DNA of 64,000 nucleotides. Origin: Shumkonia mesophila (lineage in GTDB: Bacteria; Pseudomonadota; Alphaproteobacteria; Rhodospirillales; Shumkoniaceae). The stretch covers positions 523,511-587,510 of the forward strand of contig NZ_JAOTID010000002.1 in assembly GCF_026163695.1 (NCBI RefSeq), given 5' to 3'. The position numbers and the translations under genes are program-made. Under the pieces are notes generated by a model. That model saw only the letters and a program-made list of their open reading frames with translations, was not told where the DNA came from and did no database searches. This document shows positions 46,495 to 55,316 of this stretch, in pieces. Positions within the stretch are counted from its first letter, which is position 1, and every line of letters begins with the position of its first letter.

Positions 46495-47927
46495 CGTGCT
46501 TTCTCCGTTAGCGTTCGTTCGATGCTGTCCCGGAACGCCGGCTCCAGGCGGCCCGGAATGACGCGTTGCGCCCCGGAAACGACGGGGATGTAGCGGTTCC
46601 CCTCGCCGCTTCGCACCGGATTGACGTATTCCCAGGCAATGGTTCCGTCGCGAGCGACCTCCAGAAGGCGTCCGCCGTCGGACTCGGTAATCAGCGTGTT
46701 GCCGTTGGCGAGCCGTTCGATCGAGCCGCGGATTTCGCTCGAGAAGGGACGTTCGGCGTCGCCCTCGTATCGCCACGTCACCTCCATCGTCTTCGGATTG
46801 AAGGCGAGGATGCGGGAATCGTTTCCCTTATCGAAGGTGCCGAAGTTGTCGAACACCAGGATGTCGCCGTTATCCAGCACGCGGGGATCGTGCTGGCCGA
46901 CCCATGGGCCCCGCGTCGCCCATTCGACTTCCCCGCTTTCCGGGTCGATCACGGCGAGCACGCCGATGTCGCGGAAGGACACGACGACGTGTCCTTCGCC
47001 TCCGACCGCGAAGCGCCGGGCCTTGGCCTTGTCGATGTATTCGACGGCATTGGTGTGCAGCGGGTCTTCGGTCGAAAAGGCCGGGGTGGCGTGCACGAAG
47101 CCGTCGTAGCGCGACTGCGCCAGGGCATGGGTCAGCGAAATCTTCTTCAACTCGCGGCCGTCGGGCGACAACGTTACCAGAAAGTCGTCGAGGCGCGGGC
47201 TTCCCAAGGTGGTGAAGCCCTTGATCTTCTCGGAGGTGAATTCCTGGGTCAGCGTGAAAATGCGACCGTCGGGGGCGATGTCGAAATCATGATGGACCGG
47301 CTGCAGATAGCTCCAGATCACCTCGGAGTTCTTGTTCAGCTTGACCATGCCGTAGCCCCACGGGGTGTCGCCCGCGGCTTCGTAGATGGCCAGCAGGTCG
47401 CCGTTCGGCAGGACCTCGGCCTTGGTCATGAAGATCAGGGGGTCCGGCTGCGGATTCTTGATGGCGGCCTGTTCGTTCCAGACCGTGCTGTAGGGCCGAT
47501 TCCATTCGTGGAGCGTGCGGCCATCCATGGTGATGAGGCGGGCGTACGGGCCGTCGCCGGAGGTGTAGAGGGTGTATCCGGGAAAGGCGCGCCCGGCCTC
47601 GTAGGCGGTGACGCCCAGGGCAGCGGTGCGGGCTTTCCGCCACTGATCGGTGGCCAGGGGGTCGCTCGACATCTCGACCTTGTCGATGTAGGCGACCGCC
47701 GCCCGGTAGGCGTCGCGCAACGGCTGGGAGGGGAAGGTCTGGCTGAGGACCGCGAACGCGCCGGCGGCGAAGGCCAGGAACCCCATCGCCAGGAAGAACA
47801 GCCCCTGCCCGGCCCGTTCCAGGATTCCGCCGACCCGATCGCGATCCGGCTTGCGGCGGGATGGAAAGACGACTTTTGTCGCGCTCATTTCGGCCCGGCT
47901 CCACGTTCGAAACCCACTCGATTCCAT
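46491..47927 (-). CDS. Arylsulfotransferase (ASST) family protein
   Basis: A 478-residue protein with one N-terminal membrane anchor (GLFFLAMGFLAFAAGAFAVL, residues ~45-65) and a periplasmic six-bladed-propeller-like domain. Repeats include VLPNGDLLAIYE, HHDFDIAPDGRIFTL, GQHDPRVLDNGDILVFDN and RLANGNTLITESDGG, the HD...NG pattern of the arylsulfotransferase family; one His is likely the sulfated residue. AssT enzymes move sulfate between phenolic compounds without PAPS. AGGAGG lies 6 bases before ATG 47927, which I chose over ATG 47933. Second gene of the unit. Confidence 0.8.
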   Translation of the reverse strand: MESSGFRTWSRAEMSATKVVFPSRRKPDRDRVGGILERAGQGLFFLAMGFLAFAAGAFAVLSQTFPSQPLRDAYRAAVAYIDKVEMSSDPLATDQWRKARTAALGVTAYEAGRAFPGYTLYTSGDGPYARLITMDGRTLHEWNRPYSTVWNEQAAIKNPQPDPLIFMTKAEVLPNGDLLAIYEAAGDTPWGYGMVKLNKNSEVIWSYLQPVHHDFDIAPDGRIFTLTQEFTSEKIKGFTTLGSPRLDDFLVTLSPDGRELKKISLTHALAQSRYDGFVHATPAFSTEDPLHTNAVEYIDKAKARRFAVGGEGHVVVSFRDIGVLAVIDPESGEVEWATRGPWVGQHDPRVLDNGDILVFDNFGTFDKGNDSRILAFNPKTMEVTWRYEGDAERPFSSEIRGSIERLANGNTLITESDGGRLLEVARDGTIAWEYVNPVRSGEGNRYIPVVSGAQRVIPGRLEPAFRDSIERTLTEKAR

Positions 47928-47948
47928 CGGCATCCTCCTGGGTGCGGA

Positions 47949-48836
47949 TTACTGCGAAGCTGCGCGGGAACTTCCCGCGGCTTGGGGGCGCGGCTTCGCG
48001 GCGGGTCGCGGCTTGACTGCCGCCCGGATTTCACGCCGATCGGCGGACGCATCGAGGCCGATCCGCCGCCGGATTTCGGTGGCCGAGATCTCCTCGACCT
48101 CGGGCGAAAGCTCGAGCCGCTCGACGGCATATCCGACATCGCGGCCGTAGAAGATGTGGGTGATATTGGCCATGTCGATCACGCTGAACCGCCCCTTGTG
48201 GCGCCACAGCGCGGTCTCGATGCGCTCCTTGACCTCCTCGAAGGGGAACGGATTGCTGGCGTCGTCGCGGGAATGGGTGTTGCGCACGGCGATGCATACC
48301 TGGCCGGCCCGCTCGATGCCCTTTTCGATCAGGGCCCGATGGCCGTCGTGAAAGGGCTGCCAACGCCCGACGAACAGCGCCGTCGGCCGCCGGGGGTCGA
48401 AGACGGGCCGCAGGCGCTGGGCGATCTGTTCGGCCCAGTATTCGGGGGTGCCCGAGGCGGTGACCCGCACGTCGCAGCGGTCGGGCGGCACGAACAGGCG
48501 GTCGGTGTCCTCGAAGCGGCTTTCCCTGATGCGATCGACCCACACAACGAAGGCCTCGCCGAAGGCTTTCCGGGTCTCTGGCGTCGGGCAGATGAAGTCG
48601 GCGACCGCAAGATTGCCCGCCTCGATCACCCGATCGCACAGCCAGCCCATGCGGCGCGCCTGCTCGATGCGGTCCGCGACGGAAAAACCGAGGTCCTTGT
48701 TGATGTTATGCCGGATCTCATCGGCATTGAAATGAATGGCGTTGAGCCGCCGGGCCAGCACTTTGGCGAGCGTGGTCTTGCCGCTGCCGGGCAATCCCAT
48801 CACGAGTATCTTTCCGGAAACGTCGGATGCAGTCAT
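47949..48836 (-). CDS. Fusion of APS-kinase-like domain and HxGH nucleotidyltransferase
   Basis: A 295-residue cytoplasmic protein with two domains. Residues ~8-150 are a P-loop kinase close to adenylylsulfate kinase: GLPGSGKTT, FNADEIRHNINKDLGFS, DRIEQARRMGWL and ADFICPTPETR match CysC motifs in order. Residues ~155-265 are a nucleotidyltransferase of the HxGH type: FVGRWQPFHDGHRALIEKGI and ISATEIRRRI. The tail is basic and low in complexity. ATP sulfurylase belongs to the same HxGH superfamily, so the fusion could make PAPS, but NadM- or cytidylyltransferase-like activity is equally possible. ATG at 48836 follows GAGAGGA. First gene of the six-gene unit. Confidence 0.75.
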   Translation of the reverse strand: MTASDVSGKILVMGLPGSGKTTLAKVLARRLNAIHFNADEIRHNINKDLGFSVADRIEQARRMGWLCDRVIEAGNLAVADFICPTPETRKAFGEAFVVWVDRIRESRFEDTDRLFVPPDRCDVRVTASGTPEYWAEQIAQRLRPVFDPRRPTALFVGRWQPFHDGHRALIEKGIERAGQVCIAVRNTHSRDDASNPFPFEEVKERIETALWRHKGRFSVIDMANITHIFYGRDVGYAVERLELSPEVEEISATEIRRRIGLDASADRREIRAAVKPRPAAKPRPQAAGSSRAASQ

Positions 48837-49062
48837 GGGTCCTCTCAACGAGCAATTTCAGGAGCGGCGGCGCGACGGCGTGACCGATCGTCCGGGAGTG
48901 GGAGCCCGGCGCGGCAGGGGGAGGATCAGGCCGAATTCCCGTCGGATGCAAAATCCGTTACGGGCGACAGGCTGCCGTCTCACAGTGGGTAGACTTCGCG
49001 AGGCGGCCTTCTATTTCACCGTTTCATGTTCGGGTCGGAACCGGCGGTGGCCGGGCCGGGTA

Positions 49063-49090
49063 TTGAGACCGCCCCGGCGGCGCCTATATC
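49063..49090 (+). promoter_or_regulatory. Promoter placing transcription start at the lipoprotein ATG
   Basis: TTGAGA (49063-49068), 16-base spacer and TATATC (49085-49090). The ATG begins 7 bases after the -10 box, exactly where transcription should start, and no ribosome site lies between. This predicts a leaderless mRNA. Confidence 0.5.
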
Positions 49091-49096
49091 TTCCGC

Positions 49097-49603
49097 ATGG
49101 CCCGCAAATTTGTCGTCCTGATCGTTGTGCTTCTGGGGCTCAGCGCCTGCGCCCTGCCCACCCTCTATCAGCCGGCCACCGACGGGTACGGCTTCTCCCA
49201 GCAGCAGATCGAGGGCAACCGCTTCCGGGTGTCGTTTTCCGGCAATTCGCTGACCGCCCGCGAGACGGTGGAAAATTACCTGCTCTATCGCGCCGCCGAA
49301 CTGACGCTGGCCCAGGGCGGCGACTATTTCGTCGTCGTGAACCGCGAGACCGAGGCGCGCAGTCAATACGACACCGGCTTCGGCGGCTATGGCGGATATG
49401 GCGGCTACGGCCCATGGGGGCACCGGCATTCCTTCATCGGGGCCGGCAGCGGACGGGCGATCACCGAATACCGGGCCTACGCCGACATCGTGGTTTACCG
49501 CGGGGCGAAGTCGCCGACCGAGCCCAACGCCTATGACGCGCGCGACGTCACGGCGAGGCTCGCTCCCACCGTCGTCCGGCCGTCGCCGCCGAAAGCCGGG
49601 TAA
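49097..49603 (+). CDS. CC0125/CC1285-type lipoprotein
   Basis: A 168-residue predicted lipoprotein: signal peptide with lipobox LSAC (Cys18), then a soluble domain with TDGYGFSQQQIEGNRFRVSF, RETVENYLLYRAAELTLAQG and ADIVVYRGAKS. Between them is a glycine/tyrosine repeat (GGYGGYGGYG). The layout matches the alphaproteobacterial CC0125/CC1285 lipoprotein family, role unknown. Oriented opposite to both neighbours. Confidence 0.8.
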   Translation: MARKFVVLIVVLLGLSACALPTLYQPATDGYGFSQQQIEGNRFRVSFSGNSLTARETVENYLLYRAAELTLAQGGDYFVVVNRETEARSQYDTGFGGYGGYGGYGPWGHRHSFIGAGSGRAITEYRAYADIVVYRGAKSPTEPNAYDARDVTARLAPTVVRPSPPKAG

Positions 49604-49609
49604 GGCCCG

Positions 49610-50782
49610 TCAGCGGTCGGCCCAGCGGCAGAAGCCGAGGGCGAGGACGGCGAAGCCGGCGAAGGCAAACGCGAGCGGCAGGATGGTTCCATCGTAAGCC
49701 TGCCCGATGAGCGATCCGACGGTCGCCGAGATGGCCGTCACCACGGTGCCGATGACGGCGGCGGCCGACCCGGCGATGTGGCCCATCGGCTGCATGGCCA
49801 TCGCGTTGAGGTTGCCGAACAGCATGCCGTGGCAGAAGAACATCGGCGCCAGCACCAGGAAGGTCAGCCACAACGGCGGAATACCCTCGAACACAAAGGC
49901 GATGCCGGCGAAGGTCAAGGCCAGCCCGATCATGCCGAAAAGCGCCATATAGACGAGCCGGCGCATGCCCAGCAGCACGACGACACGCGAATTGACGAAG
50001 GCGGCCAGCCCGATCGATCCGGCCAGCCCGCCGAAGGCGAACGGAAACAGGCCGCCCAGCCCATAGGTTTCCTGGAAGACCTGCTGGGCCGACGTCAGAT
50101 AGCCGACGAAGGCCGAGAACAGGCAGGCGGTGGCCATCAGATAGGCGATGACCGTACGGTGGGTCACGACCTCGATCAGGGCGCGGCCGACGCGGCGGAA
50201 GGACAGCGGATGGCGGTGGGCGTCCGAGAGCGTTTCGGGCAGTCGCCACCCGGCCCAGGCGGCCATGATGCCACCCAGGACGAGCGCCAGCCAGAAGATG
50301 CCGCGCCAGCCGGTGAAGGTCAGGACTCCCTGCCCGACCAGCGGGGCGAACACCGGCACCAGGATCGAGACGGTCATGATCATCGACACCGTCTTGGCCA
50401 TTTGCCGGCCCTCGAAACGGTCGCGGACGATGGCGACCGCCAGCACCCGCGGGGCCGCGGCGCCGATGCCCTGGGTCAGGCGGCCCAGGATCATCGTCTC
50501 GAAGGTCGGCGCCCAGATCGAAATCAGGCAGCCGGCGCCGAACAGCGCGATGCCGAACAGCAGGATCGGCTTGCGGCCCAGGCTGTCGGACAACGGCCCG
50601 AACAGCACCTGCGCCAGGGCCATGCCCAGCAGAAAGGCCCCGATGACCAGCTGGCGGCGGTTGTCGTCGGTGGTGGCCAACTCCTGGCCGATCATCGGCA
50701 GTGCGGGCATGACGGCGTCGGTCGACAGGGCGGCCAACGACATGATGAGAGCCATCAGGACGATGAATTCGACGTGGCGCAT
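49610..50782 (-). CDS. Bcr/CflA-type multidrug efflux MFS transporter
   Basis: A 390-residue inner-membrane drug:H+ antiporter of the DHA1 family with 12 helices. The N-terminus MRHVEFIVLMALIMSLAALS followed by TDAVMPALP corresponds to the Bcr signature, and GPLSDSLGRKPILLFG is the MFS loop 2-3 motif A. GTGIGAAAPRVLAVAIVRD-like GRLTQGIGAAAPRV matches TM4-5. A GTG at 50824 could add 14 residues; neither start has a clear ribosome site. Substrate not determinable. It converges with the lipoprotein gene, 6 bases apart. Confidence 0.85.
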   Translation of the reverse strand: MRHVEFIVLMALIMSLAALSTDAVMPALPMIGQELATTDDNRRQLVIGAFLLGMALAQVLFGPLSDSLGRKPILLFGIALFGAGCLISIWAPTFETMILGRLTQGIGAAAPRVLAVAIVRDRFEGRQMAKTVSMIMTVSILVPVFAPLVGQGVLTFTGWRGIFWLALVLGGIMAAWAGWRLPETLSDAHRHPLSFRRVGRALIEVVTHRTVIAYLMATACLFSAFVGYLTSAQQVFQETYGLGGLFPFAFGGLAGSIGLAAFVNSRVVVLLGMRRLVYMALFGMIGLALTFAGIAFVFEGIPPLWLTFLVLAPMFFCHGMLFGNLNAMAMQPMGHIAGSAAAVIGTVVTAISATVGSLIGQAYDGTILPLAFAFAGFAVLALGFCRWADR

Positions 50783-50854
50783 GGATGGATCGGGGCGAGG
50801 CCTGAAAGTGTCGGGGGGCGGCACCCTACATGTAGGCAGGCCGTTCTGGCCAGC

Positions 50855-51910
50855 CTAGAGCGCGATTTGTTCGTCGAATAACAGTTTCCAGGCCGAACGG
50901 CAGGCGACCGTGCCGGCGGCCTCGGACTTCAGCCCGGCCAGAAAGCGGCGCAGGGTCTTCACCTTGTCGCCGATCTCGTCCATGCGATCGCCCCCGAGGT
51001 CGAGGGCGGCCAGGAAGCGCCAGGGGTGGTCCTCGATGAGGGCCGCCCAGTCGGGCCGCACGCGGCCGTCGGACTCCCAGACCCGGGCGTGGTTCTCGCG
51101 GCTGCCAGGATAGACCGATTTCGGACCGCCGAAGGCGGTGTCGACATAGAGCCCGGGATGCGTCTCCAGCAGCTTGCGCAGGTATGCGGGGCCATAGACC
51201 GTGCTGCGGCCCTGATAGCGGACCTGCGCCAGATGGCACCAGATGACCTTGGCCCTGGGATAGGCCGCCAGCATTTTTTCGAGCGGCGCCAGCAGGCCGT
51301 CCTCGATCTCGTAATGGATCTGGAACGACAGGCCGGTCTCCGCCGAGAACGCGAACAGGCGATGGCCGTGCTCGCCATCGATGGGGATGGCGATGTCGCG
51401 GAACATTTCGCCCCGTTGCCATTCGGGTGGCGACGGGTAGTGGCGGAACTCGAACTCGCCCAGCAGCGGATAGCCGTCCTCGACGACGCGGCGCAGGTGG
51501 ATGTCGAGGAATTCCTTGGGCTTTTCGGACCAGGCCGGCCAGATGCCGGCCGTCGAGGCGGGGATGAAGTGGCTGGGGAAGGCGGCGACCGCGTCGCGCG
51601 CTCCGTCATTCCACAGTTTGCCCGAGTCGAAGCCCCCCTTGCCGATCTGCGGCGACATGCAGACCTGGGCGACCCCGGCCTCGTCCATGCGGCCGGCGAA
51701 TTCGGCCAGGTTGATCTTGCCGGGGTTGTAGCAGCTTTCGATGTCGATGATCGGCAGCGTTCCCTTGGCCGCAATGGCGCGCAAACGGCCCTGCCAGCCC
51801 TTGCGCAGGGTGGCAATGTCGAACCGTGCCGGTGCGGCGCGGAGGGAATGGGGAGCCAGAGCGAATGTCAGGGCGGCGGCGGTGCCTCCCAGGAATGCAC
51901 GACGGCGCAT
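50855..51910 (-). CDS. Exported TIM-barrel amidohydrolase-like protein
   Basis: A 351-residue protein with an export signal that opens MRRRAFLGGTAAALTFALAP; the arginine run and hydrophobic core suggest Tat or Sec export. The mature part has PIIDIESCYNPGK where metal-dependent hydrolases have an HxH strand, then YPLLGEFEFRHYPS, FQIHYEIEDG, KVIWCHLAQV and FLAALDLGGDR, a strand pattern like amidohydrolase_2 barrels. Several usual metal ligands are replaced, so catalysis is uncertain. No partner gene is obvious. Confidence 0.65.
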   Translation of the reverse strand: MRRRAFLGGTAAALTFALAPHSLRAAPARFDIATLRKGWQGRLRAIAAKGTLPIIDIESCYNPGKINLAEFAGRMDEAGVAQVCMSPQIGKGGFDSGKLWNDGARDAVAAFPSHFIPASTAGIWPAWSEKPKEFLDIHLRRVVEDGYPLLGEFEFRHYPSPPEWQRGEMFRDIAIPIDGEHGHRLFAFSAETGLSFQIHYEIEDGLLAPLEKMLAAYPRAKVIWCHLAQVRYQGRSTVYGPAYLRKLLETHPGLYVDTAFGGPKSVYPGSRENHARVWESDGRVRPDWAALIEDHPWRFLAALDLGGDRMDEIGDKVKTLRRFLAGLKSEAAGTVACRSAWKLLFDEQIAL

Positions 51911-51984
51911 GATGGCCTCGCGGTCTGCCGGGTCGAAGGCCGGCAAGGATAGGCCTTTCAGGGATAGCGGCAAATCCCATGTTT

Positions 51985-52749
51985 TCAGAAGAAGGCGCGG
52001 CGGACGAGGTTGAGGCCGATGACGATGAGGACGACGAACAGCGCCTTCTCGAACAGCGCCTGGGGGACGTGCCGGCGCAGCCGCCGGCCGATCACCAGCC
52101 CGGCGATCACCGGCAGCGACGACAGCGCCGAGTGCGCAATCTGCGGCGGGCTGAGGATGCCGTGGGCGACGAGGCCGAGGAAGAGCGGCAGCGAACCCAC
52201 GAAGAAAAGCAGCGCCACGGCGGCGACGAACACGTCCTTGGGCAGCCGCAGCGCCACCAGATAGAGGATGAGCAGCGGCCCGAACAGGCTGGACATGCCG
52301 CCCAGCACACCGCCCACCAGGCCGAGCGGTGGGCCCAGCCAGCGTTCGCCGCGGGCATCGAGCGCCAGCGTGCGGGGCATCGCCTGCAGGCCGGTGAACA
52401 CCACCAGCACGATGCCGAGGATTCCCGACACAAGCTGCTGATCGAAGGTGGCCAGGATCTGCACGCCGACCACGGCGCCGACGACGACGCCGGTCAGCAT
52501 CGGCCAGAAGCGGCGCGCGCAGTCCTTGGTATGGCCGCCATGGAAGGCCTGCCAGGCATTCGACACCACCACCGGTACCGAGGCGAGCGCGATGGCGTGG
52601 GCCGGGCTGGTAACGCCGGCGATGAGGGGAACCGCGATCATCGGCAGGCCGACCCCAAGCACGCCCTTGACCGTGCCTGCGGCAAGGAAGGCGCCGACCA
52701 CCACGGCTACCACCAGCCAGTCGACCGAGGAAAAATCGAAAGCGATCAT
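51985..52749 (-). CDS. TauE/SafE family membrane transporter
   Basis: A 254-residue membrane protein with about eight helices in two repeats. GTVKGVLGVGLPMIAVPLIAG near residue 25 and GLVGGVLGGMSSLFGPLLILYL near residue 135 are the glycine-rich family signatures. TauE/SafE proteins export organosulfonates, sulfite or similar anions; the substrate here is unknown. 74 bases separate it from the amidohydrolase-like gene downstream. Confidence 0.88.
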   Translation of the reverse strand: MIAFDFSSVDWLVVAVVVGAFLAAGTVKGVLGVGLPMIAVPLIAGVTSPAHAIALASVPVVVSNAWQAFHGGHTKDCARRFWPMLTGVVVGAVVGVQILATFDQQLVSGILGIVLVVFTGLQAMPRTLALDARGERWLGPPLGLVGGVLGGMSSLFGPLLILYLVALRLPKDVFVAAVALLFFVGSLPLFLGLVAHGILSPPQIAHSALSSLPVIAGLVIGRRLRRHVPQALFEKALFVVLIVIGLNLVRRAFF

Positions 52750-52906
52750 CGCACGGAAATGACCATGAGTTGACGAATTTGCGACTGCGGGGCACCTTCT
52801 AGCATCGCTGGGCCGCCCCGTCGCGGAAAACCGCTGGCGTAACCGCGTTCCATCGCCGACATATGCGAAACCGGCCGCGGGCGGCCGGGAAAGAAGGGGG
52901 ATGAGG

Positions 52907-53371
52907 ATGACGACAGTGAACGCCGTGTTGATGGCGCTGCACGCCTTGGGCGCCGTGGTGTGGGTGGGCGGCATGTTTTTCGCCTACATGGTGCTGCGGC
53001 CGTCCGTCGACGCCATGGAGCCGCCGCACAAGCTCTCCTTGCTGGCCGCGGTGTTCCGCCGCTTCTTCATCTGGGTGTGGCATGCCGTGGTGGTGTTGCC
53101 GGTGACGGGTTATGTGGTCCTGTTCGCGCTTTATAACGGCTTCGCCGGGGCCGGCGGCCACATCCATCTGATGCAGGGGCTGGCCTGGGTGATGATCGCC
53201 CTTTTCGTCTATATGGTCTTCGGTCCCTACCCGCCCTTCCGCCGCGCGGTGGCCGCCGCCGACTGGCCGCAGGCGGCGCGCCATCTGCCGCGCATCCGTC
53301 GCATCATCGGCATCAACCTGATCCTCGGGCTGATCACCGTGGTGGCGGGGTCGGCCGGCCGCTTTCTCTAG
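52907..53371 (+). CDS. CopD-like membrane protein
   Basis: A 154-residue protein with four predicted helices. Conserved histidines lie in ALHALGAVVWVGGMFF, FIWVWHAVVVLPVTGY and GGHIHLMQGLAWVM, consistent with the heme- or copper-binding CopD/DUF2269-like superfamily. GAAGGGGG precedes two in-frame ATGs at 52901 and 52907; the second has better spacing. Exact ligand unknown. Confidence 0.75.
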   Translation: MTTVNAVLMALHALGAVVWVGGMFFAYMVLRPSVDAMEPPHKLSLLAAVFRRFFIWVWHAVVVLPVTGYVVLFALYNGFAGAGGHIHLMQGLAWVMIALFVYMVFGPYPPFRRAVAAADWPQAARHLPRIRRIIGINLILGLITVVAGSAGRFL

Positions 53372-53432
53372 GACGGCAATCCCGATAAATTGGATTAAAA
53401 TTTCATTCTAATTGATTGAAATAAAGGACATA

Positions 53433-53555
53433 ATGACGGACATTGCGGTTGTGCCGTCCGACGATCCTCTGGACAAACCGGGGCGCTTCCCCCAAAAAGG
53501 GCGCGCCGGCGCCCGAGGGGGCGCCGCCGCCAGCCTAGGGACGGGCACCCGATGA
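53433..53555 (+). CDS. Short coupled ORF (40 aa) upstream of the NUDIX gene
   Basis: ATG at 53433 has an excellent AAAGGA ribosome site 5 bases upstream. The frame runs 40 codons (MTDIAVVPSDDPLDKPGR..., then basic, glycine- and alanine-rich) and its TGA overlaps the NUDIX ATG as ATGA. The NUDIX gene itself has no good ribosome site, so its translation probably depends on this ORF. The peptide matches no family I know. It could be a leader peptide, a true micro-protein, or an accident of the leader. Confidence 0.5.
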   Translation: MTDIAVVPSDDPLDKPGRFPQKGRAGARGGAAASLGTGTR

Positions 53556-54190
53556 AGCGTACCGACGTTACCGTGATCGACAAGGCCCGTCCGTTCGACG
53601 GCTATTTCAAGATCGACCGCTACACCGTCCGCCACCGCCTGTTCGAGGGCGGCTGGAGCGAGCCCTTCACGCGCGAAGTGTTCGAGCGCGGCCACGCCAC
53701 GGTGGTCCTGCTCTATGACGCCGACCTCGACAGCCTGGTCTTCGTCGAGCAGTTCCGCATCGGCGCCCATGCGGCCCTGTCCTCGACCTCGTGGTGGGAG
53801 CCGGACTTTTCGCCCTGGCTCGTCGAATGCGTCGCCGGCATCATCGACGAGGGCGAGACGCCCGAGCAGGTGGCCCGCCGCGAGGCCGTGGAAGAGGCCG
53901 GCTGCGAAATCCGCGAACTGATGCCGATCCAGCGGGTGATGGCCAGCCCCGGCGGCTGCAGCGAGACGGTGTTCGCCTTCTGCGGCCAGGTCGACGCCTC
54001 GAAGGCCGGCGGCATCCACGGGTTGGACCACGAGCACGAAGATATCCGCGTCGTTGTCGTGCCGGCGGCGGAAGCCTTCGAATGGCTGGAATCGGGGCGC
54101 CTGGTGCATTCCATCACGATCATTGCCGTCCACTGGTTCCGCCAGCGTCATCGCCATCTGCGGGCCGCCTGGCGCGGCAAGGCCCGTTAG
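53552..54190 (+). CDS. nudF: ADP-ribose pyrophosphatase (NUDIX hydrolase)
   Basis: Hydrolyses ADP-ribose to AMP and ribose 5-phosphate. The 212 residues show the NudF layout: N-terminal FKIDRYTVRHRLFEGGWSEP, VFVEQFRIGA, then the NUDIX box GIIDEGETPEQVARREAVEEAG with catalytic glutamates (around residues 99-120, given in two parts here: GIIDEGETPEQ and ARREAVEEAG). The family loop ASPGGCSETVFAFCG follows. It is coupled to the upstream 40-codon ORF. Confidence 0.92.
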   Translation: MKRTDVTVIDKARPFDGYFKIDRYTVRHRLFEGGWSEPFTREVFERGHATVVLLYDADLDSLVFVEQFRIGAHAALSSTSWWEPDFSPWLVECVAGIIDEGETPEQVARREAVEEAGCEIRELMPIQRVMASPGGCSETVFAFCGQVDASKAGGIHGLDHEHEDIRVVVVPAAEAFEWLESGRLVHSITIIAVHWFRQRHRHLRAAWRGKAR

Positions 54191-54302
54191 CCGACCGTTT
54201 CCCATGCCTTCTTCCGGTTCGTTTGGCCGGCGGCCCTTGAAAGCGGGTTGCCGGCTCGCCAGCTTTGCGGGTGAATAATCCGTAAATGCAAGGTATTTGA
54301 TT

Positions 54303-55304
54303 ATGGATATACGTGACGGATTTGTAAAAACAGTCGGCAACACCCCCCTCATCCGCCTGAGAAAAGCCTCCGAGGAAACCGGCTGCGAGATCCTGGGCAA
54401 GGCCGAATTCCTCAACCCCGGCGGGTCGGTCAAGGACCGCGCCGCGCTTTTCATCGTCGAGGACGCCGAGGCGCGCGGCCAGCTCAAGCCCGGCGGCGTC
54501 ATCGTCGAGGGCACGGCGGGCAACACCGGCATCGGCCTCGCCCTGGTGGCCAACGCCAGGGGCTATCGCACCGTGATCGTCATTCCCGACACCCAGAGCC
54601 AGGAAAAGAAGGACATGCTGCGCCTGTGCGGCGCCGAGCTGCGCGAGGTGCCAGCGGTTCCCTACAAGAATCCCGGCAACTACGTCCACGTCTCGCGGCG
54701 CCTGGCCGAGGAACTGGCCGCCAGCGAACCCGCCGGCGCCGTCTGGGCCAACCAGTTCGACAACGTCGCCAACCGCCGCGCGCACGAGGAAGGCACCGGC
54801 CCCGAGATCTGGGACCAGACGGGGGGAAAGGTCGACGGTTTCGTCTGCGCGGTCGGCACCGGCGGCACCCTGGCCGGCGTGGCGATGGCGCTCAAGGCGC
54901 GCAATCCCAAGGTGGTCGCCGCGCTGGCCGACCCCATGGGCGCCGCCCTTTACCACTACTACAAGTTCGGCGAGCTGAAAGCCGAGGGCTCGTCGATCAC
55001 CGAGGGAATCGGCCAGGGCCGCATCACCGAGAACCTGAAGGGCGCGCCCATCGACGAGGCCTTCCAGATTCCCGACGCCGAGGCGGTGACGCTCATCTTC
55101 GACCTCTTGAAACACGAGGGCCTGTGCCTGGGCGGCTCCAGCGGCATCAACGTGGCCGGCGCCATCCGCCTGGCCCGGCAAATGGGGCCGGGCCACACCA
55201 TCGTCACCGTACTTTGCGATTACGGCACCCGCTACCAGAGCAGGCTGTTCAACCCGGCGTTCCTGCGCGAGAAGAACCTGCCGGTGCCCGATTGGCTGGC
55301 CTAG
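54303..55304 (+). CDS. cysK: Cysteine synthase A (O-acetylserine sulfhydrylase)
   Basis: A PLP enzyme making cysteine from O-acetylserine and sulfide. The 333 residues include VGNTPLIRL, the PLP lysine in NPGGSVKDRAA (about residue 44), the substrate loop EGTAGNTGIGLA, the phosphate-binding GTGGTLAGVA near 182 and the C-terminal GGSSGINVAGA. Length and C-terminus (YGTRYQSRLFNPAFL) match the longer alphaproteobacterial form. ATG at 54303 is preferred to TTG at 54297. It may form a sulfur block with the downstream sseA and metC. Confidence 0.93.
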   Translation: MDIRDGFVKTVGNTPLIRLRKASEETGCEILGKAEFLNPGGSVKDRAALFIVEDAEARGQLKPGGVIVEGTAGNTGIGLALVANARGYRTVIVIPDTQSQEKKDMLRLCGAELREVPAVPYKNPGNYVHVSRRLAEELAASEPAGAVWANQFDNVANRRAHEEGTGPEIWDQTGGKVDGFVCAVGTGGTLAGVAMALKARNPKVVAALADPMGAALYHYYKFGELKAEGSSITEGIGQGRITENLKGAPIDEAFQIPDAEAVTLIFDLLKHEGLCLGGSSGINVAGAIRLARQMGPGHTIVTVLCDYGTRYQSRLFNPAFLREKNLPVPDWLA

Positions 55305-55316
55305 ATGGCGGCGGCG

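Noticed and set aside
50826-50835. CTACATGTAG palindrome upstream of the Bcr-type gene
   Set aside because: Ten bases are too short to call an operator without a second copy.
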